Part shown: in pieces, positions 42,156 through 51,378 of the stretch | Position numbering within the stretch: the stretch's first letter is position 1 | Layout of the letters: every line of letters begins with the position of its first letter | Origin: CALKAL01 sp051846895 | GTDB taxonomy: Bacteria > Bacillota > Bacilli > Bacillales > Alkalibacillaceae | NCBI GenBank assembly: GCA_051846895.1 | Contig: JBPYCQ010000002.1 | Span: forward strand, 62,001-126,000 | Length of the DNA stretch: 64,000 nt | Direction: 5' to 3' | Position numbers and translations under genes: made by a program | The notes under the pieces: model-generated | Databases searched by the model: none | The model's input: only the letters and a program-made list of their open reading frames with translations | Told to the model about the DNA's origin: nothing

Positions 42156-42920
42156 ATGACAGAATCTGTATTATTTGATATCTTAGATGAGCAAATCGGA
42201 GTTTTAATGATTAATCGGCCGGCTAAAAGAAATGCTATTTCCAGAGACGTTGTTGAAAAATTGGAAGAGATTATATCCAACATATACGACAATGAAGCTA
42301 TAAAATGCCTAATTATAACAGGTAAAGGTGAACAAGCTTTTTGTTCAGGTGGTGATTTAAATGATTTTCATGGGGAAATGAACGAACGAGAAGCTTATCA
42401 ATTGCTAAGACCTATGAAGGATGTTCTATTTAAAATAGCCACTTTACCATTTCCTACTGTTGCGTGGATGAATGGTTCAGCAAGAGGGGGAGGATTGGAG
42501 TTAGCTTCATCGTGTGACTTTCGTTTTGCGAATCAATCAAGTACATATGGTTTTGTTCAAGGAAAATTAGGAATTACGACTGGTTGGGGCGGAGGAACGT
42601 TGTTATATCATCGAATTAATCAACTAGAAGCTTTTTATTGGATGATTCAAGCAAACGTTCGATCGGCAGAAGAATTAAAAGAGATTGGCTTTATACAAGG
42701 TTTAATAGATGACATTAATATTAAGCAGTCAACTATATTAAAGGCATTTAAAAATCGTAGTGTTGAACAAATGCGTATATGGAAAAAGCAATATTTAAAT
42801 CAAATATCAATCGAAAAACTTGCTTTAGATATGGAAGAAGAGGTAGTGAATTGTAGTAAGCTTTGGGAATCAGAAGCCCATAAAAAGGCTGTCAAACAAT
42901 TTTTCGAGAAAAATAATTAA
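42156..42920 (+). CDS. Enoyl-CoA hydratase/isomerase family protein
   Basis: The 254-residue crotonase-fold protein has INRPAKRNAISRD, CSGGDLNDFHG, the oxyanion-hole segment WMNGSARGGGLELASSCDFRFA, and FVQGKLGITTGWGGG. The usual second catalytic Glu of hydratases is not obvious (the GITTGWGGG stretch is atypical), so isomerase or decarboxylase activity is possible. ATG 42156 follows TTAGGAGGGA. It is a single gene between rpmF and gerR; absent at this place in B. subtilis. Confidence 0.8.
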   Translation: MTESVLFDILDEQIGVLMINRPAKRNAISRDVVEKLEEIISNIYDNEAIKCLIITGKGEQAFCSGGDLNDFHGEMNEREAYQLLRPMKDVLFKIATLPFPTVAWMNGSARGGGLELASSCDFRFANQSSTYGFVQGKLGITTGWGGGTLLYHRINQLEAFYWMIQANVRSAEELKEIGFIQGLIDDINIKQSTILKAFKNRSVEQMRIWKKQYLNQISIEKLALDMEEEVVNCSKLWESEAHKKAVKQFFEKNN

Positions 42921-42995
42921 GTAATTCTTCTAACCTTTAAACTCTATGCATAGATTGTTAATAAAGTTAATAGAGGGTTAAGGGGTGAATAAATC

Positions 42996-43469
42996 ATGTC
43001 GACGAGGCAAGATGCATGGTCTAAAGATGAAGATGTGCTTTTAGCTGAAACAGTATTGCGTTATATAAGAGAAGGAAAAACTCAGATGAAAGCGTTTGAA
43101 GAGGTAGGTCACCGCTTGTCAAGAACACCACAAGCTTGTGGGTTTAGGTGGAATGCGAATTTACGGAAGCATTATAGGAAAGCTATTGATTTAGCCAAAC
43201 AAAGTAGAAAAAAAATAAACGATCAGCCTGTTAACTTTGAGTCTCAATCATTTGAAGTAGCCGGTGATCAGCGTTTAAAAACAGTTGAGCAAGTCATTCG
43301 TCAACTTGAACAATTGAAAGGTGATTATTATAAGGAGGAACCTTCGATTGATCTTAAACAATCGGACTTGCATGACTTAAAAAGACAATTGACTCAATAT
43401 GAACAATTAATTGATGAGATTTATTCGAAAATTATTGAGATGAAGAAAAACGTTCGTCAAGAACAATAA
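42996..43469 (+). CDS. gerR: RsfA/GerR family sporulation transcription regulator
   Basis: The 157-residue protein has an N-terminal Myb/SANT-like DNA-binding domain (DAWSKDEDVLLAETVLRYI, GHRLSRTPQACGFRWNANLRK) and a C-terminal coiled coil (about 100-150). Synteny (rpmF-ylbO-ylbP) points to B. subtilis YlbO/GerR, a sigma-E-dependent regulator of mother-cell genes. The paralogue RsfA, a sigma-F regulator, is the alternative. ATG is behind AAGGGGTG. Confidence 0.8.
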   Translation: MSTRQDAWSKDEDVLLAETVLRYIREGKTQMKAFEEVGHRLSRTPQACGFRWNANLRKHYRKAIDLAKQSRKKINDQPVNFESQSFEVAGDQRLKTVEQVIRQLEQLKGDYYKEEPSIDLKQSDLHDLKRQLTQYEQLIDEIYSKIIEMKKNVRQEQ

Positions 43470-43516
43470 AACCGAGCTTCCATCTAATGTGATAGATGGA
43501 AGCTCGGTTTTATTCG
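43466..43516. terminator. Bidirectional terminator between gerR and ylbP
   Basis: A stem of about 20 bp with core ACCGAGCTTCCATCTA/TAGATGGAAGCTCGGT and a 6-nt loop. Both gene stops lie within the arms. Confidence 0.92.
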
Positions 43517-43992
43517 TTTTCTTGACGTTTTTCATTAACACCTTCAGGCATCCAAATAAATGGATTCTCACCAAAATCCCTTTCCATTTCATATGTAGCT
43601 GGTTGGAAGCCCATCTTTTCCCAAAACCCATGTGAATTTACTCTAGCATTTGTTTTAATTGGTAAATTAAATGTTTTTGCAAATTCTACTAACTGTTTTC
43701 CAAAGCCTTTATTACGGTAACCTTCTAACACTTCTAGTTTCCACAATTGTAAAAAATCTTGCTTAGGGTTAAAATAATAATCGTATTTTTGATCAACTCT
43801 GTATAAACTCATGCGAGCGACTAATGAGTTTCCAAAATAAATACCGTAAAACGGGGATTCACTATTATTTTCAATCATATTGTGCTCAAGGTCTTCAAGC
43901 ATAGAAAGTTCTTGGATGCCATATTCTTTAAACTTTTTAAATTCTTCTAATGTCTTGAAATTAATAAGTAAGCGCTGTATCTCCCCAGACAT
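43510..43992 (-). CDS. ylbP: GNAT family acetyltransferase YlbP
   Basis: The 160-residue protein has the GNAT acetyl-CoA motif LEVLEGYRNKGFGKQLVEFA and a closing HGFWEKMGFQPA. Length and position match B. subtilis YlbP. The acceptor is unknown. ATG 43992 follows AGAGGGGGC. Confidence 0.88.
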   Translation of the reverse strand: MSGEIQRLLINFKTLEEFKKFKEYGIQELSMLEDLEHNMIENNSESPFYGIYFGNSLVARMSLYRVDQKYDYYFNPKQDFLQLWKLEVLEGYRNKGFGKQLVEFAKTFNLPIKTNARVNSHGFWEKMGFQPATYEMERDFGENPFIWMPEGVNEKRQENE

Positions 43993-44110
43993 AGTTATGC
44001 CCCCTCTTAATCGTTGTGATTTAATTATAATATAAGTGTAGCATAAGTAAAATGATTGGGTAATAATTATCAAAAAAACTGCATGAATAACAAATTAGGA
44101 GGAGCTAATC

Positions 44111-44983
44111 ATGGATATAGGAGTAATAGGTCTTGGTGCAGTCGGAATGCTGGTCACTTCGGAACTATCTATCAAACACAATGTTACTTGTTACGTCAGG
44201 CGAAAAGAACAAAAAGATTTAATTAATGCTAAAGGAATCTTATATAATAGTCAACAGGTTATAGTTAAGGCAAACCTTATTGATGAATTAACCAATCACG
44301 AATTAATTATTGTATGTGTAAAACAGACTCAGCTAGACGACGTATTAATTCATCTACGAAAATTAAATAAACCAACTTTAATTCTGTTTTTACAAAATGG
44401 TTTAGGGCATATAGAAAAAGTAAACACGTTACCTCACCATGTATTTGTTGGAACGAATGAAAATGGTGTGTTAAGAAAAAGTGATCACGCTGTTACAAGA
44501 ACGGGAAAAGGGATTATCCGTTTAAGTAGTTTGGATATAGAAGACAGGCCACATGAAGCCCGTTTAATAGATGAATTAAATCAACAACATTTTACAGTGG
44601 AGAAAAGTGATCAATTAATGCAAATATTACATGAAAAATTGGTCATTAACAGTGTGATTAATCCATTAACAGCACTTTTTAACGTCAAAAATGGAGAAGT
44701 CATTAATAATATCTATATAAGGAAAATAGCTCATCGATTGACGAAAGAGGCTTGTGAAGTTGTTTCACTCAATTCCATTCAAATGTGGGACAGAGTACAA
44801 GCTGTCGCTAAAAATACAAAAGATAACTATTCGTCAATGGCTATTGATCTTCAACAAGGAAATGAAACGGAAATAGATTATATAAACGGATACTTATTAA
44901 AAAAATCTAAACTCATTCAGGCCCATCAAATGATATATGATTTAGTGAAGGGAAAGGAAAGTATACAACTGTGCAAGTTTTAA
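44111..44983 (+). CDS. panE: 2-dehydropantoate 2-reductase
   Basis: The 290-residue NADPH enzyme has the Rossmann motif GVIGLGAVGML, VCVKQTQ, LFLQNGLGH, a KLVINSVINPLTAL catalytic Lys/Asn segment near 180, and DLQQGNETEIDYINGYLL. It reduces ketopantoate to pantoate in CoA synthesis. It corresponds to ylbQ. ATG follows AGGAGGAGC. Its end overlaps the next gene by 13 nt. Confidence 0.9.
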   Translation: MDIGVIGLGAVGMLVTSELSIKHNVTCYVRRKEQKDLINAKGILYNSQQVIVKANLIDELTNHELIIVCVKQTQLDDVLIHLRKLNKPTLILFLQNGLGHIEKVNTLPHHVFVGTNENGVLRKSDHAVTRTGKGIIRLSSLDIEDRPHEARLIDELNQQHFTVEKSDQLMQILHEKLVINSVINPLTALFNVKNGEVINNIYIRKIAHRLTKEACEVVSLNSIQMWDRVQAVAKNTKDNYSSMAIDLQQGNETEIDYINGYLLKKSKLIQAHQMIYDLVKGKESIQLCKF

Positions 44984-45351
44984 ATATATTTTCAACAATC
45001 ATTGCTTTACTAGCTACTATTCCAATATTAACTTTTTTAATCGTTTTTTTAATTTTAAAAAAAGTGTCGAACGAAGCGACTAAATCGACAAAATTAGCTG
45101 CAGATGTTTCTGCTATCTTTTTCATTTTTGCGGTTGATGCCTTATTATATATTATTTTCGAACGAGGTTTTTTTGCTTGGATTGTGATTAGTTATATGTT
45201 AATTGTTGTATTCGTCTTAATGTTTCAATGGAGAAAAGAGATAGAAATTAACGTTTGGCGAGCAGTTCGTATGTCGTGGAGAATTGGCTTTATAATTATG
45301 TGTGCAGCATATATCATTTTATTACCATTCGGGATTATCGCAAACTATTAA
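44971..45351 (+). CDS. DUF3397 membrane protein
   Basis: The 126-residue protein has four membrane helices and a charged loop (KKVSNEATKSTKLAADVS, FQWRKEIEINVWRAVR). Members of DUF3397 are found beside panE or bshC in bacilli; no function is known. GTG 44971 overlaps panE by 13 nt behind GGGAAAGGAAAG, so translation is coupled. Confidence 0.8.
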   Translation: MQVLNIFSTIIALLATIPILTFLIVFLILKKVSNEATKSTKLAADVSAIFFIFAVDALLYIIFERGFFAWIVISYMLIVVFVLMFQWRKEIEINVWRAVRMSWRIGFIIMCAAYIILLPFGIIANY

Positions 45352-45441
45352 TTATTGTGAAACAGATTATGTGAAATCAATCTTGCTTTTCGGTAAAATA
45401 CATAGGAGAGTAAATATTGATACATAAAGGTAGGTATCGTG

Positions 45442-47064
45442 ATGGACGTTCATTGTATTACATTGGAACAACAATCAAACTTAATAAAAGATTATAAAAA
45501 TCGTAAAGAGTCAATATATACACAGTTTCATTATGACCCATATCAACTGAAAAGCTTCCGTAATCGATACAATTATTTAATAACGCAAGAATATAAACGT
45601 CAAGAATTGGTCGATATTCTTAAAGAACAAAATATACGTTGGGGAGCAGATGATTCTGTTCTAACAAATATTGATCAGCTGAATGATCCGAAATCAGTCG
45701 TTGTTATTGGTGGTCAGCAGACTGGCCTTCTAACAGGGCCACTTTATACGATTCATAAAATCATATCAATTATCATACAAGCAAAAGAACAAAGTGAACA
45801 TTTAAAGATTCCAGTCATTCCACTTTTTTGGATGGCGGGTGAGGATCATGATTTTGAAGAAATTAATCATGTTTTTACATATGAATCCAATAGATTAAAA
45901 AAGCATCGTTTAGAAGATTATCATGTCAAGAAAGTACCAGTTTCAGCTCGCAAGCTTGACTTGGACAAAGTTGAAAAGTGGATGCTCGAGCTTTTTTCTA
46001 CTTTTCAAGAAACTGAGCACACGAAAGCTATTTATCACTCATTACAAGAAACAATGAAAAAGAGTGAAACTTATGTAGATTTTTTTGCTAGCATTATTAA
46101 TGAAATGTTTAAGAATGAAGGATTAGTGTTAGTTGATTCAAATTGTCCAAAGCTAAGAGAGTTAGAGCGAGATTACTTTTTAGAAATAATTAATAATCGT
46201 GATAAACTCGCGAGTGTCGTAGTACAAGAGTTAAACAACCAACTTGAAAAAGGTTATCATATCTCGCTAGATGCTACAACTGAGGATGGGCATCTATTTT
46301 ATCATTTAAATGGTGAACGTTTACTATTGTATAAGGTTGATGGAAAGTGGATGACTAAAGACGGGCAAGTGACGTTTATGGAAGAAGAGCTCATCAATCA
46401 AGTTAAGGAATCACCACAACTTTTCAGTAATAATGTAGTAACAAGGCCTTTGATGCAAGAATTTGTCTTTCCTGTACTATCATTTATTGCGGGTCCAGGA
46501 GAGATTGCTTATTGGTCTGTTTTAAACCGAGCTTTTCACACTTTAAATTTGCAAATGCCAATTGTTACACCGCGGCTCTCTATAACGTTATTGTTAAATC
46601 ATCATCAAAGACAAATTAAACAGATGGAATTAAACTTGGATACAATGATTGATAATGGAACGAGCACGTCTAAATTGAACTGGTTAAAAAGACAGACATA
46701 CTTACCTGTTGATGATGTAATCAATGAAGTGAAAAGTGAAATAGAAAAAATACATCAACCGATTCAAGAGTTGGCTTCGACTATCCAACCTGACCTTCAC
46801 TCTTTAAGTGAAACAAATTTATTAAAGATCAAAGAGGAATTAGAGTTTTTAAGAAAAAGACTAAACAAAGCTTTAAAAACAAAAAATAAAGATATCATTC
46901 ATATGTTCGATGAATTAGAGTGGTTTTATCACCCAAATAACGGGTTACAAGAAAGAGTGTGGAATGTTTATTACTTTTTAAACTTTTATGGGCCAGACTT
47001 ACCCAAGTTTTTATTAAATACACCACCAATGTGGGAACAAGATCACTTATTAGTTACAATATAG
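45442..47064 (+). CDS. bshC: Bacillithiol biosynthesis cysteine-adding enzyme BshC
   Basis: The 540-residue protein has VVVIGGQQTGLLTGPLYTIHKI, PLFWMAGEDHDFEEINHVF and the end FYGPDLPKFLLNTPPMWE. BshC is thought to add cysteine to GlcN-malate, the last step of bacillithiol synthesis. It is orthologous to yllA, which precedes mraZ in B. subtilis. ATG 45442 is used; AAAGGTAGG is 7 nt upstream. Its stop is directly followed by inverted MraZ-like boxes and then a terminator. Confidence 0.92.
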   Translation: MDVHCITLEQQSNLIKDYKNRKESIYTQFHYDPYQLKSFRNRYNYLITQEYKRQELVDILKEQNIRWGADDSVLTNIDQLNDPKSVVVIGGQQTGLLTGPLYTIHKIISIIIQAKEQSEHLKIPVIPLFWMAGEDHDFEEINHVFTYESNRLKKHRLEDYHVKKVPVSARKLDLDKVEKWMLELFSTFQETEHTKAIYHSLQETMKKSETYVDFFASIINEMFKNEGLVLVDSNCPKLRELERDYFLEIINNRDKLASVVVQELNNQLEKGYHISLDATTEDGHLFYHLNGERLLLYKVDGKWMTKDGQVTFMEEELINQVKESPQLFSNNVVTRPLMQEFVFPVLSFIAGPGEIAYWSVLNRAFHTLNLQMPIVTPRLSITLLLNHHQRQIKQMELNLDTMIDNGTSTSKLNWLKRQTYLPVDDVINEVKSEIEKIHQPIQELASTIQPDLHSLSETNLLKIKEELEFLRKRLNKALKTKNKDIIHMFDELEWFYHPNNGLQERVWNVYYFLNFYGPDLPKFLLNTPPMWEQDHLLVTI

Positions 47065-47089
47065 CCACTAAGTCACCACGTTCCCCCAC
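47065..47089 (-). promoter_or_regulatory. Mirrored GTGG box array after bshC
   Basis: CCAC at 47065, 47076 and 47086 (GTGG on the minus strand) is spaced 11 and 10 bp. It mirrors the GTGG array before mraZ about 105 bp away. It could be a second MraZ binding site in opposite orientation, or chance. Confidence 0.35.
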
Positions 47090-47125
47090 ATAACTAAATA
47101 AGCCAAAAAGCCTGTTAAACTGCTG

Positions 47126-47166
47126 AAAAACATACTTAGTTATAGGTACTAAGTATGTTTTTTTAT
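47126..47166 (+). terminator. Terminator of bshC
   Basis: A 15-bp stem AAAAACATACTTAGT/ACTAAGTATGTTTTT with a 7-nt loop and T-tract. Confidence 0.9.
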
Positions 47167-47193
47167 GTTTTAATTAATTTTTCTAAAAATTAT

Positions 47194-47217
47194 GTGGTGA
47201 AAAGTGGGGGGATGTGG
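47194..47217 (+). promoter_or_regulatory. MraZ operator repeats before mraZ
   Basis: GTGG occurs at 47194, 47204 and 47214, exactly 10 bp apart, with another GTGGGG at the ribosome site near 47233. MraZ is known to bind several direct TGGGN-type boxes in its own promoter in other bacteria. The array lies 30-54 bp before the mraZ start, fitting autoregulation of the dcw cluster. Confidence 0.65.
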
Positions 47218-47247
47218 TAAACTAATAAAAAAAGTGGGGCGAAGTCT

Positions 47248-47679
47248 ATGTTCATGGGAGAATTTCAACATAATATAGATGCCAAGGGCAGAATTATTGT
47301 TCCTGCGAAATTTCGTGAGGGCCTTGGTCAATCATTTGTGTTGACTCGTGGATTAGATCAATGTTTATTCGCATATCCACTTGATGAATGGAAGATACTA
47401 GAGGAAAAGTTAAAAAAACTTCCGTTAACTAAAAAAGATGCCCGCGCTTTTACCCGCTTTTTCTTTTCTGGCGCAATCGAATGTGAAATCGACAAACAAG
47501 GCCGAATCAACATACCTTCCCCATTAAGAAGTTACGCTGACCTTGATAAAGAATGCGTTGTCATTGGGGTGTCGAACCGAATCGAATTATGGGCGAAAGA
47601 TAAATGGGCAGACTATGTAGAAGGGTCCGAAGAATCGTTTTCAGAGATTGCAGAAAACATGATGGACTTTGATATTTAG
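47248..47679 (+). CDS. mraZ: Transcriptional regulator MraZ
   Basis: The 143-residue double SpoVT/AbrB-type protein has the two DxxGR motifs: DAKGRIIVPAKFRE and DKQGRINIPSPLRSYA. It binds repeats before its own gene and controls the dcw operon. ATG 47248 is behind GTGGGGCGAAG. It is the first gene of the division cluster, 17 nt before rsmH. Confidence 0.95.
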   Translation: MFMGEFQHNIDAKGRIIVPAKFREGLGQSFVLTRGLDQCLFAYPLDEWKILEEKLKKLPLTKKDARAFTRFFFSGAIECEIDKQGRINIPSPLRSYADLDKECVVIGVSNRIELWAKDKWADYVEGSEESFSEIAENMMDFDI

Positions 47680-47696
47680 AGTGAAGAGGTGCGTAT

Positions 47697-48671
47697 ATGT
47701 TCGAGCACTATAGTGTGTTAAATCGAGAAGCAATAGAAGGGTTAAACATTAAAAGTGATGGCACATATGTAGATTGTACACTTGGTGGTGCGGGACACGC
47801 ATTAAAAATATTAGAGCAATTATCTGACCAAGGTAAGTTGATTGCCTTTGACCAAGACAAAACAGCTATTAAAAACGCTGAAGAGCATCTGTCTGATTTT
47901 AAAAATCGTCTAATCTTAATTCATAACAATTTTTCCAACTTAGAAATTGAATTAGAAAGATTAAATATTGAAGAAGTGGATGGTGTCCTTTTTGATTTAG
48001 GTGTTTCATCACCACAGTTAGACGAAGCAGAAAGAGGATTTAGCTATCAATATGATGCACCACTTGATATGCGGATGAATCAGCATAGTGATTTAAAAGC
48101 TTACGATGTTGTTAATGAATGGGCCTATGAAGATTTAGTTAGAATTTTTTTTCATTATGGTGAAGAGAAATTTTCCAAACAAGTTGCACGAAATATTGAA
48201 AGACAGCGTGAAAAAAAACCAATCGAAACAACATTTGAACTTGTAGACATTATAAAAGATGCAATTCCTGCCGCTGCAAGAAGAAAAGGCGGCCATCCTG
48301 CCAAACGAATCTTTCAAGCAATAAGAATTGCCGTGAATGACGAGTTGAATGTGTTCGAGGATGCTTTACATCAAGCTGCACGTAAAGTTGCAGTTGGCGG
48401 AAGAATTGCTGTTATTACGTTCCACTCTTTGGAAGATCGAATTTGTAAACAATCCATGAAAAGGTGGAGTACAAGCCCTGATTTACCTAAAGATATTCCA
48501 CTATTACCAGATGAAATTAAACCACCATTTAAATTAATAACAAGAAAACCTATCACACCAAGCGAAGAGGAACTAGAAGAAAATAGACGTTCAAGATCAG
48601 CAAAATTAAGAATTGCTGAAAAAGCAAAAACATGGGATGAGGAATATGCATTTAACAGAAAGGGGAAATAA
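47697..48671 (+). CDS. rsmH: 16S rRNA (cytosine1402-N4)-methyltransferase RsmH
   Basis: The 324-residue protein has YVDCTLGGAGHALKILE for SAM, VLFDLGVSSPQLDEAERGFSY, HPAKRIFQAIRIAVNDEL and VITFHSLEDRICK. It methylates C1402 in the ribosomal P site. ATG follows GAAGAGGTG. ftsL begins 3 nt after its stop. Confidence 0.95.
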   Translation: MFEHYSVLNREAIEGLNIKSDGTYVDCTLGGAGHALKILEQLSDQGKLIAFDQDKTAIKNAEEHLSDFKNRLILIHNNFSNLEIELERLNIEEVDGVLFDLGVSSPQLDEAERGFSYQYDAPLDMRMNQHSDLKAYDVVNEWAYEDLVRIFFHYGEEKFSKQVARNIERQREKKPIETTFELVDIIKDAIPAAARRKGGHPAKRIFQAIRIAVNDELNVFEDALHQAARKVAVGGRIAVITFHSLEDRICKQSMKRWSTSPDLPKDIPLLPDEIKPPFKLITRKPITPSEEELEENRRSRSAKLRIAEKAKTWDEEYAFNRKGK

Positions 48672-48674
48672 TTG

Positions 48675-49058
48675 ATGGCAGCAGAGCAATTAAGACATTT
48701 TCAACAACAAACTGTTCCAAAACGGACGATAGAAAAAACGACGCCTCAAAGAAAAAATCATTCTCAAGTTGTTAAAAAACCATATTTTACTAAAGGGGAA
48801 AAACTTCTTTACTCTATTGGAGTATTAATTATTACTGTTGTAACAGTTATGGTTGTGCATTTTTCGTCATCAATTGATACGTTGAATCGTGATCTTCAAG
48901 TAATGAATAATAAGATCGAAAATGTTAAATTACAAAATAATAATTTATCAGCTGAAGTAAAAGAGTTGAGTAAACCGAGCAGAATTTCTGCCATTGCAAG
49001 AGAAAATGGATTAAATATTAAAAACGCAAACGTAAAACAAGCAAGTAACTTGAATTAA
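48675..49058 (+). CDS. ftsL: Cell division protein FtsL
   Basis: The 127-residue bitopic protein has a basic cytoplasmic part (1-42), one helix (about 43-65) and an extracellular leucine-zipper coiled coil (IDTLNRDLQVMNNKIENVKL onward). With DivIC and DivIB it regulates septal synthesis. ATG 48675 or TTG 48672 both fit AAGGGGAAA. The sequence is weakly conserved; position and topology decide. Confidence 0.9.
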   Translation: MAAEQLRHFQQQTVPKRTIEKTTPQRKNHSQVVKKPYFTKGEKLLYSIGVLIITVVTVMVVHFSSSIDTLNRDLQVMNNKIENVKLQNNNLSAEVKELSKPSRISAIARENGLNIKNANVKQASNLN

Positions 49059-49064
49059 GGCGTG

Positions 49065-51305
49065 ATGGCATTGCGAAAATTTAATCAGAGCAAGTTGATG
49101 GTATTTTTATTGATTGTTAGTTTTACATTTTTTTTCTTACTTATAATCGGCCGATTTATGTATATTCAAATTACGGGTGAAGTACATTCGGTCGATTTAA
49201 TTAGTTATGCCGATAAAGTAAGAGATACACAATCAGTATTACCAGCTGAAAGAGGTAAGATTGTTGATCGGAACGGTATGGTATTAGCAGATAATAAACC
49301 AATTTATCGTATGTATGCAATCGTAAGAGAGAGCTTCTCAGATAATTCACCGAAACCTTTACACGTAGTAGATGCACAAAAAACGGCAGAAAAGCTGTCA
49401 GAATATATTAATCTAGAAGCCGCTGAAATTCGTAGAATCATTGAATACGGTAAAGATAATCAAGAGGACATATTCCAAGTCGAATTTGGGCGTGCAGGAA
49501 ATATGTTAAGTGAAGATGTGAAAAATAAAATTGAAGCTTTAGAATTATCGGGAATCAATTTTACTAGAGAATCTGTCCGATTTTATCCAAATGGCGAATT
49601 CGCTTCCCATGTACTAGGTTTTACTGAAACGAAAGTTTACGAGGAAGAAAATAGGAAGGAAATTGTCGGTGCATATGGTATAGAACTTGAGTATGAAGAG
49701 TACTTAAAAGGAACTCCTGGATACGTTAAATATCAACGCGATAAATACGGATATAAGTTAATGAATGCTCATGAATTTATTCAACCTCCAAAGGATGGAA
49801 GCGATATTGTTTTAACAATAGATCAAAAGATTCAAACCTTTTTAGAGGATGCTATGTCAACAGTTGTAGAAGAATATGACCCTGTGCAAATGATAGCAGT
49901 CGTTATGAATCCAAAAACAGGTGAAATATTAGCAATGAGTAACCGACCATCATTTGATCCGAATATAAGAGATGTTGAAAATTGGTACAATGATGCCATT
50001 TCTTATCCTTTTGAACCAGGATCGACAATGAAGATATTCACCCTTGCTGCTGCTATCGAAGAAGGTGTGTACGACGGTTCTGAAACATTTATGTCTGGTC
50101 AATATCGTATAAATGAAAATTTCCGACCTATACATGACTGGAACACAGATTGGGGAGAAATAACATTTGACGAGGGTGTTCAACGATCATCTAACGTTGC
50201 TTTTGCAAAGCTAGTGTGGGAAAAACTAGGGACGGATAAATTTTTGGATTACTTATATGAATTTCACTTTGATCGTGCAACTGATATAGATCTTTCTGGA
50301 GAGTTAGTAGGTAAAATTTTATATCAATATCCAATGGAAAAACTTACAGCGGCATTCGGACAAGGATCGACTTATACGCCGATTCAACTAATGAAAGCAG
50401 CTTCAGCTATTGCGAATGATGGAAAGATGGTTAAACCGTATATTACGAATAAAATTGTCGATTCATCAACTAATGAAATTATTTTTCAAAATGAACCTGA
50501 AATCGTAGGTGAGCCAATTAGTGAACAGACAGCTGAACAAGTGAAAGAATTGTTAGCATCTACGATTTATTCTGATGTCGGGACAGGAAAAAGATTTAAA
50601 CTAGAAAACTTTACAACGTTTGGTAAGACAGGTACTGCACAAATTCCAGATCCTGAAACAGGAAAATATATGGAGGGGTCTGAGAATTATATCTTTTCAT
50701 TTTTAGGAATGGCACCGAAAGATGATCCACAATTAATGATGTATGTCGCAATAAAACAACCTAAAGTTAATCATTACTCTGAAGGTTCAATCCCTGTTTC
50801 ATACATTTATCGAACAGTTATGGAAAATAGTCTTCATTATTTAGAAGTTAATCCTGATCGTGATGAAGGCTTAGATATTGATCAACATCAGCTTGAAAAC
50901 GTAATTAATCAAGCAACCGAAGATGTCATTAAACGTTATAGTGATAATGATGTAGTAGTCATTGGAAATGGTAGTAAAATAGTCGATTCTTATCCTAAAG
51001 AAGGCGATGTTATTGTACCAAATAAACGAATCATATTCATCACTGACGGGGAACTGACTATGCCTGATATAACGAACTGGACATTAAGGGACGTACTAAC
51101 ATTAGTTGATTTATTAAATATGAATATTGATTACATTGGAAATGGATTTGTAACGAATCAAAGTATTCGACCAAATGCAATTATAAATGCTGATAGTCAT
51201 CTCGTCGTAGAGTTGAAAACAAAACAACAAATATTTGAGCAACAATTGACAAATGAAGAATTTGTTGAAAATAACGAGTCAAATACAATTGAAGAGGAAA
51301 GTTAA
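49065..51305 (+). CDS. pbpB: Penicillin-binding protein 2B (septal transpeptidase)
   Basis: The 746-residue class B PBP has one N-terminal helix, a dimerisation domain, and a transpeptidase domain with GSTMK (Ser about 319), SSN (about 373) and KTGTAQ (about 520). Two C-terminal PASTA domains and an acidic tail follow. It cross-links septal peptidoglycan and is essential in B. subtilis. The start is ATG 49065 (a GTG at 49062 and TTG at 49071 are alternatives) behind AAGG. Confidence 0.95.
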   Translation: MALRKFNQSKLMVFLLIVSFTFFFLLIIGRFMYIQITGEVHSVDLISYADKVRDTQSVLPAERGKIVDRNGMVLADNKPIYRMYAIVRESFSDNSPKPLHVVDAQKTAEKLSEYINLEAAEIRRIIEYGKDNQEDIFQVEFGRAGNMLSEDVKNKIEALELSGINFTRESVRFYPNGEFASHVLGFTETKVYEEENRKEIVGAYGIELEYEEYLKGTPGYVKYQRDKYGYKLMNAHEFIQPPKDGSDIVLTIDQKIQTFLEDAMSTVVEEYDPVQMIAVVMNPKTGEILAMSNRPSFDPNIRDVENWYNDAISYPFEPGSTMKIFTLAAAIEEGVYDGSETFMSGQYRINENFRPIHDWNTDWGEITFDEGVQRSSNVAFAKLVWEKLGTDKFLDYLYEFHFDRATDIDLSGELVGKILYQYPMEKLTAAFGQGSTYTPIQLMKAASAIANDGKMVKPYITNKIVDSSTNEIIFQNEPEIVGEPISEQTAEQVKELLASTIYSDVGTGKRFKLENFTTFGKTGTAQIPDPETGKYMEGSENYIFSFLGMAPKDDPQLMMYVAIKQPKVNHYSEGSIPVSYIYRTVMENSLHYLEVNPDRDEGLDIDQHQLENVINQATEDVIKRYSDNDVVVIGNGSKIVDSYPKEGDVIVPNKRIIFITDGELTMPDITNWTLRDVLTLVDLLNMNIDYIGNGFVTNQSIRPNAIINADSHLVVELKTKQQIFEQQLTNEEFVENNESNTIEEES

Positions 51306-51378
51306 ACGTTTAACAGTGGTCTAAAATAATACGTTTTTTCATAGTTTAGTACAAGCATAACCGAAAGGAGAATGAAGC

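Noticed and set aside
47100..47247. A T-box or riboswitch leader before mraZ
   Set aside because: There is only a terminator for bshC and the GTGG array. No specifier loop, antiterminator or conserved riboswitch core can be seen.
51306..51378. A sigma-E promoter before spoVD
   Set aside because: CATAACC and TCATAGT resemble the -10 and -35 boxes, but the spacing is about 10 nt instead of 14-15.
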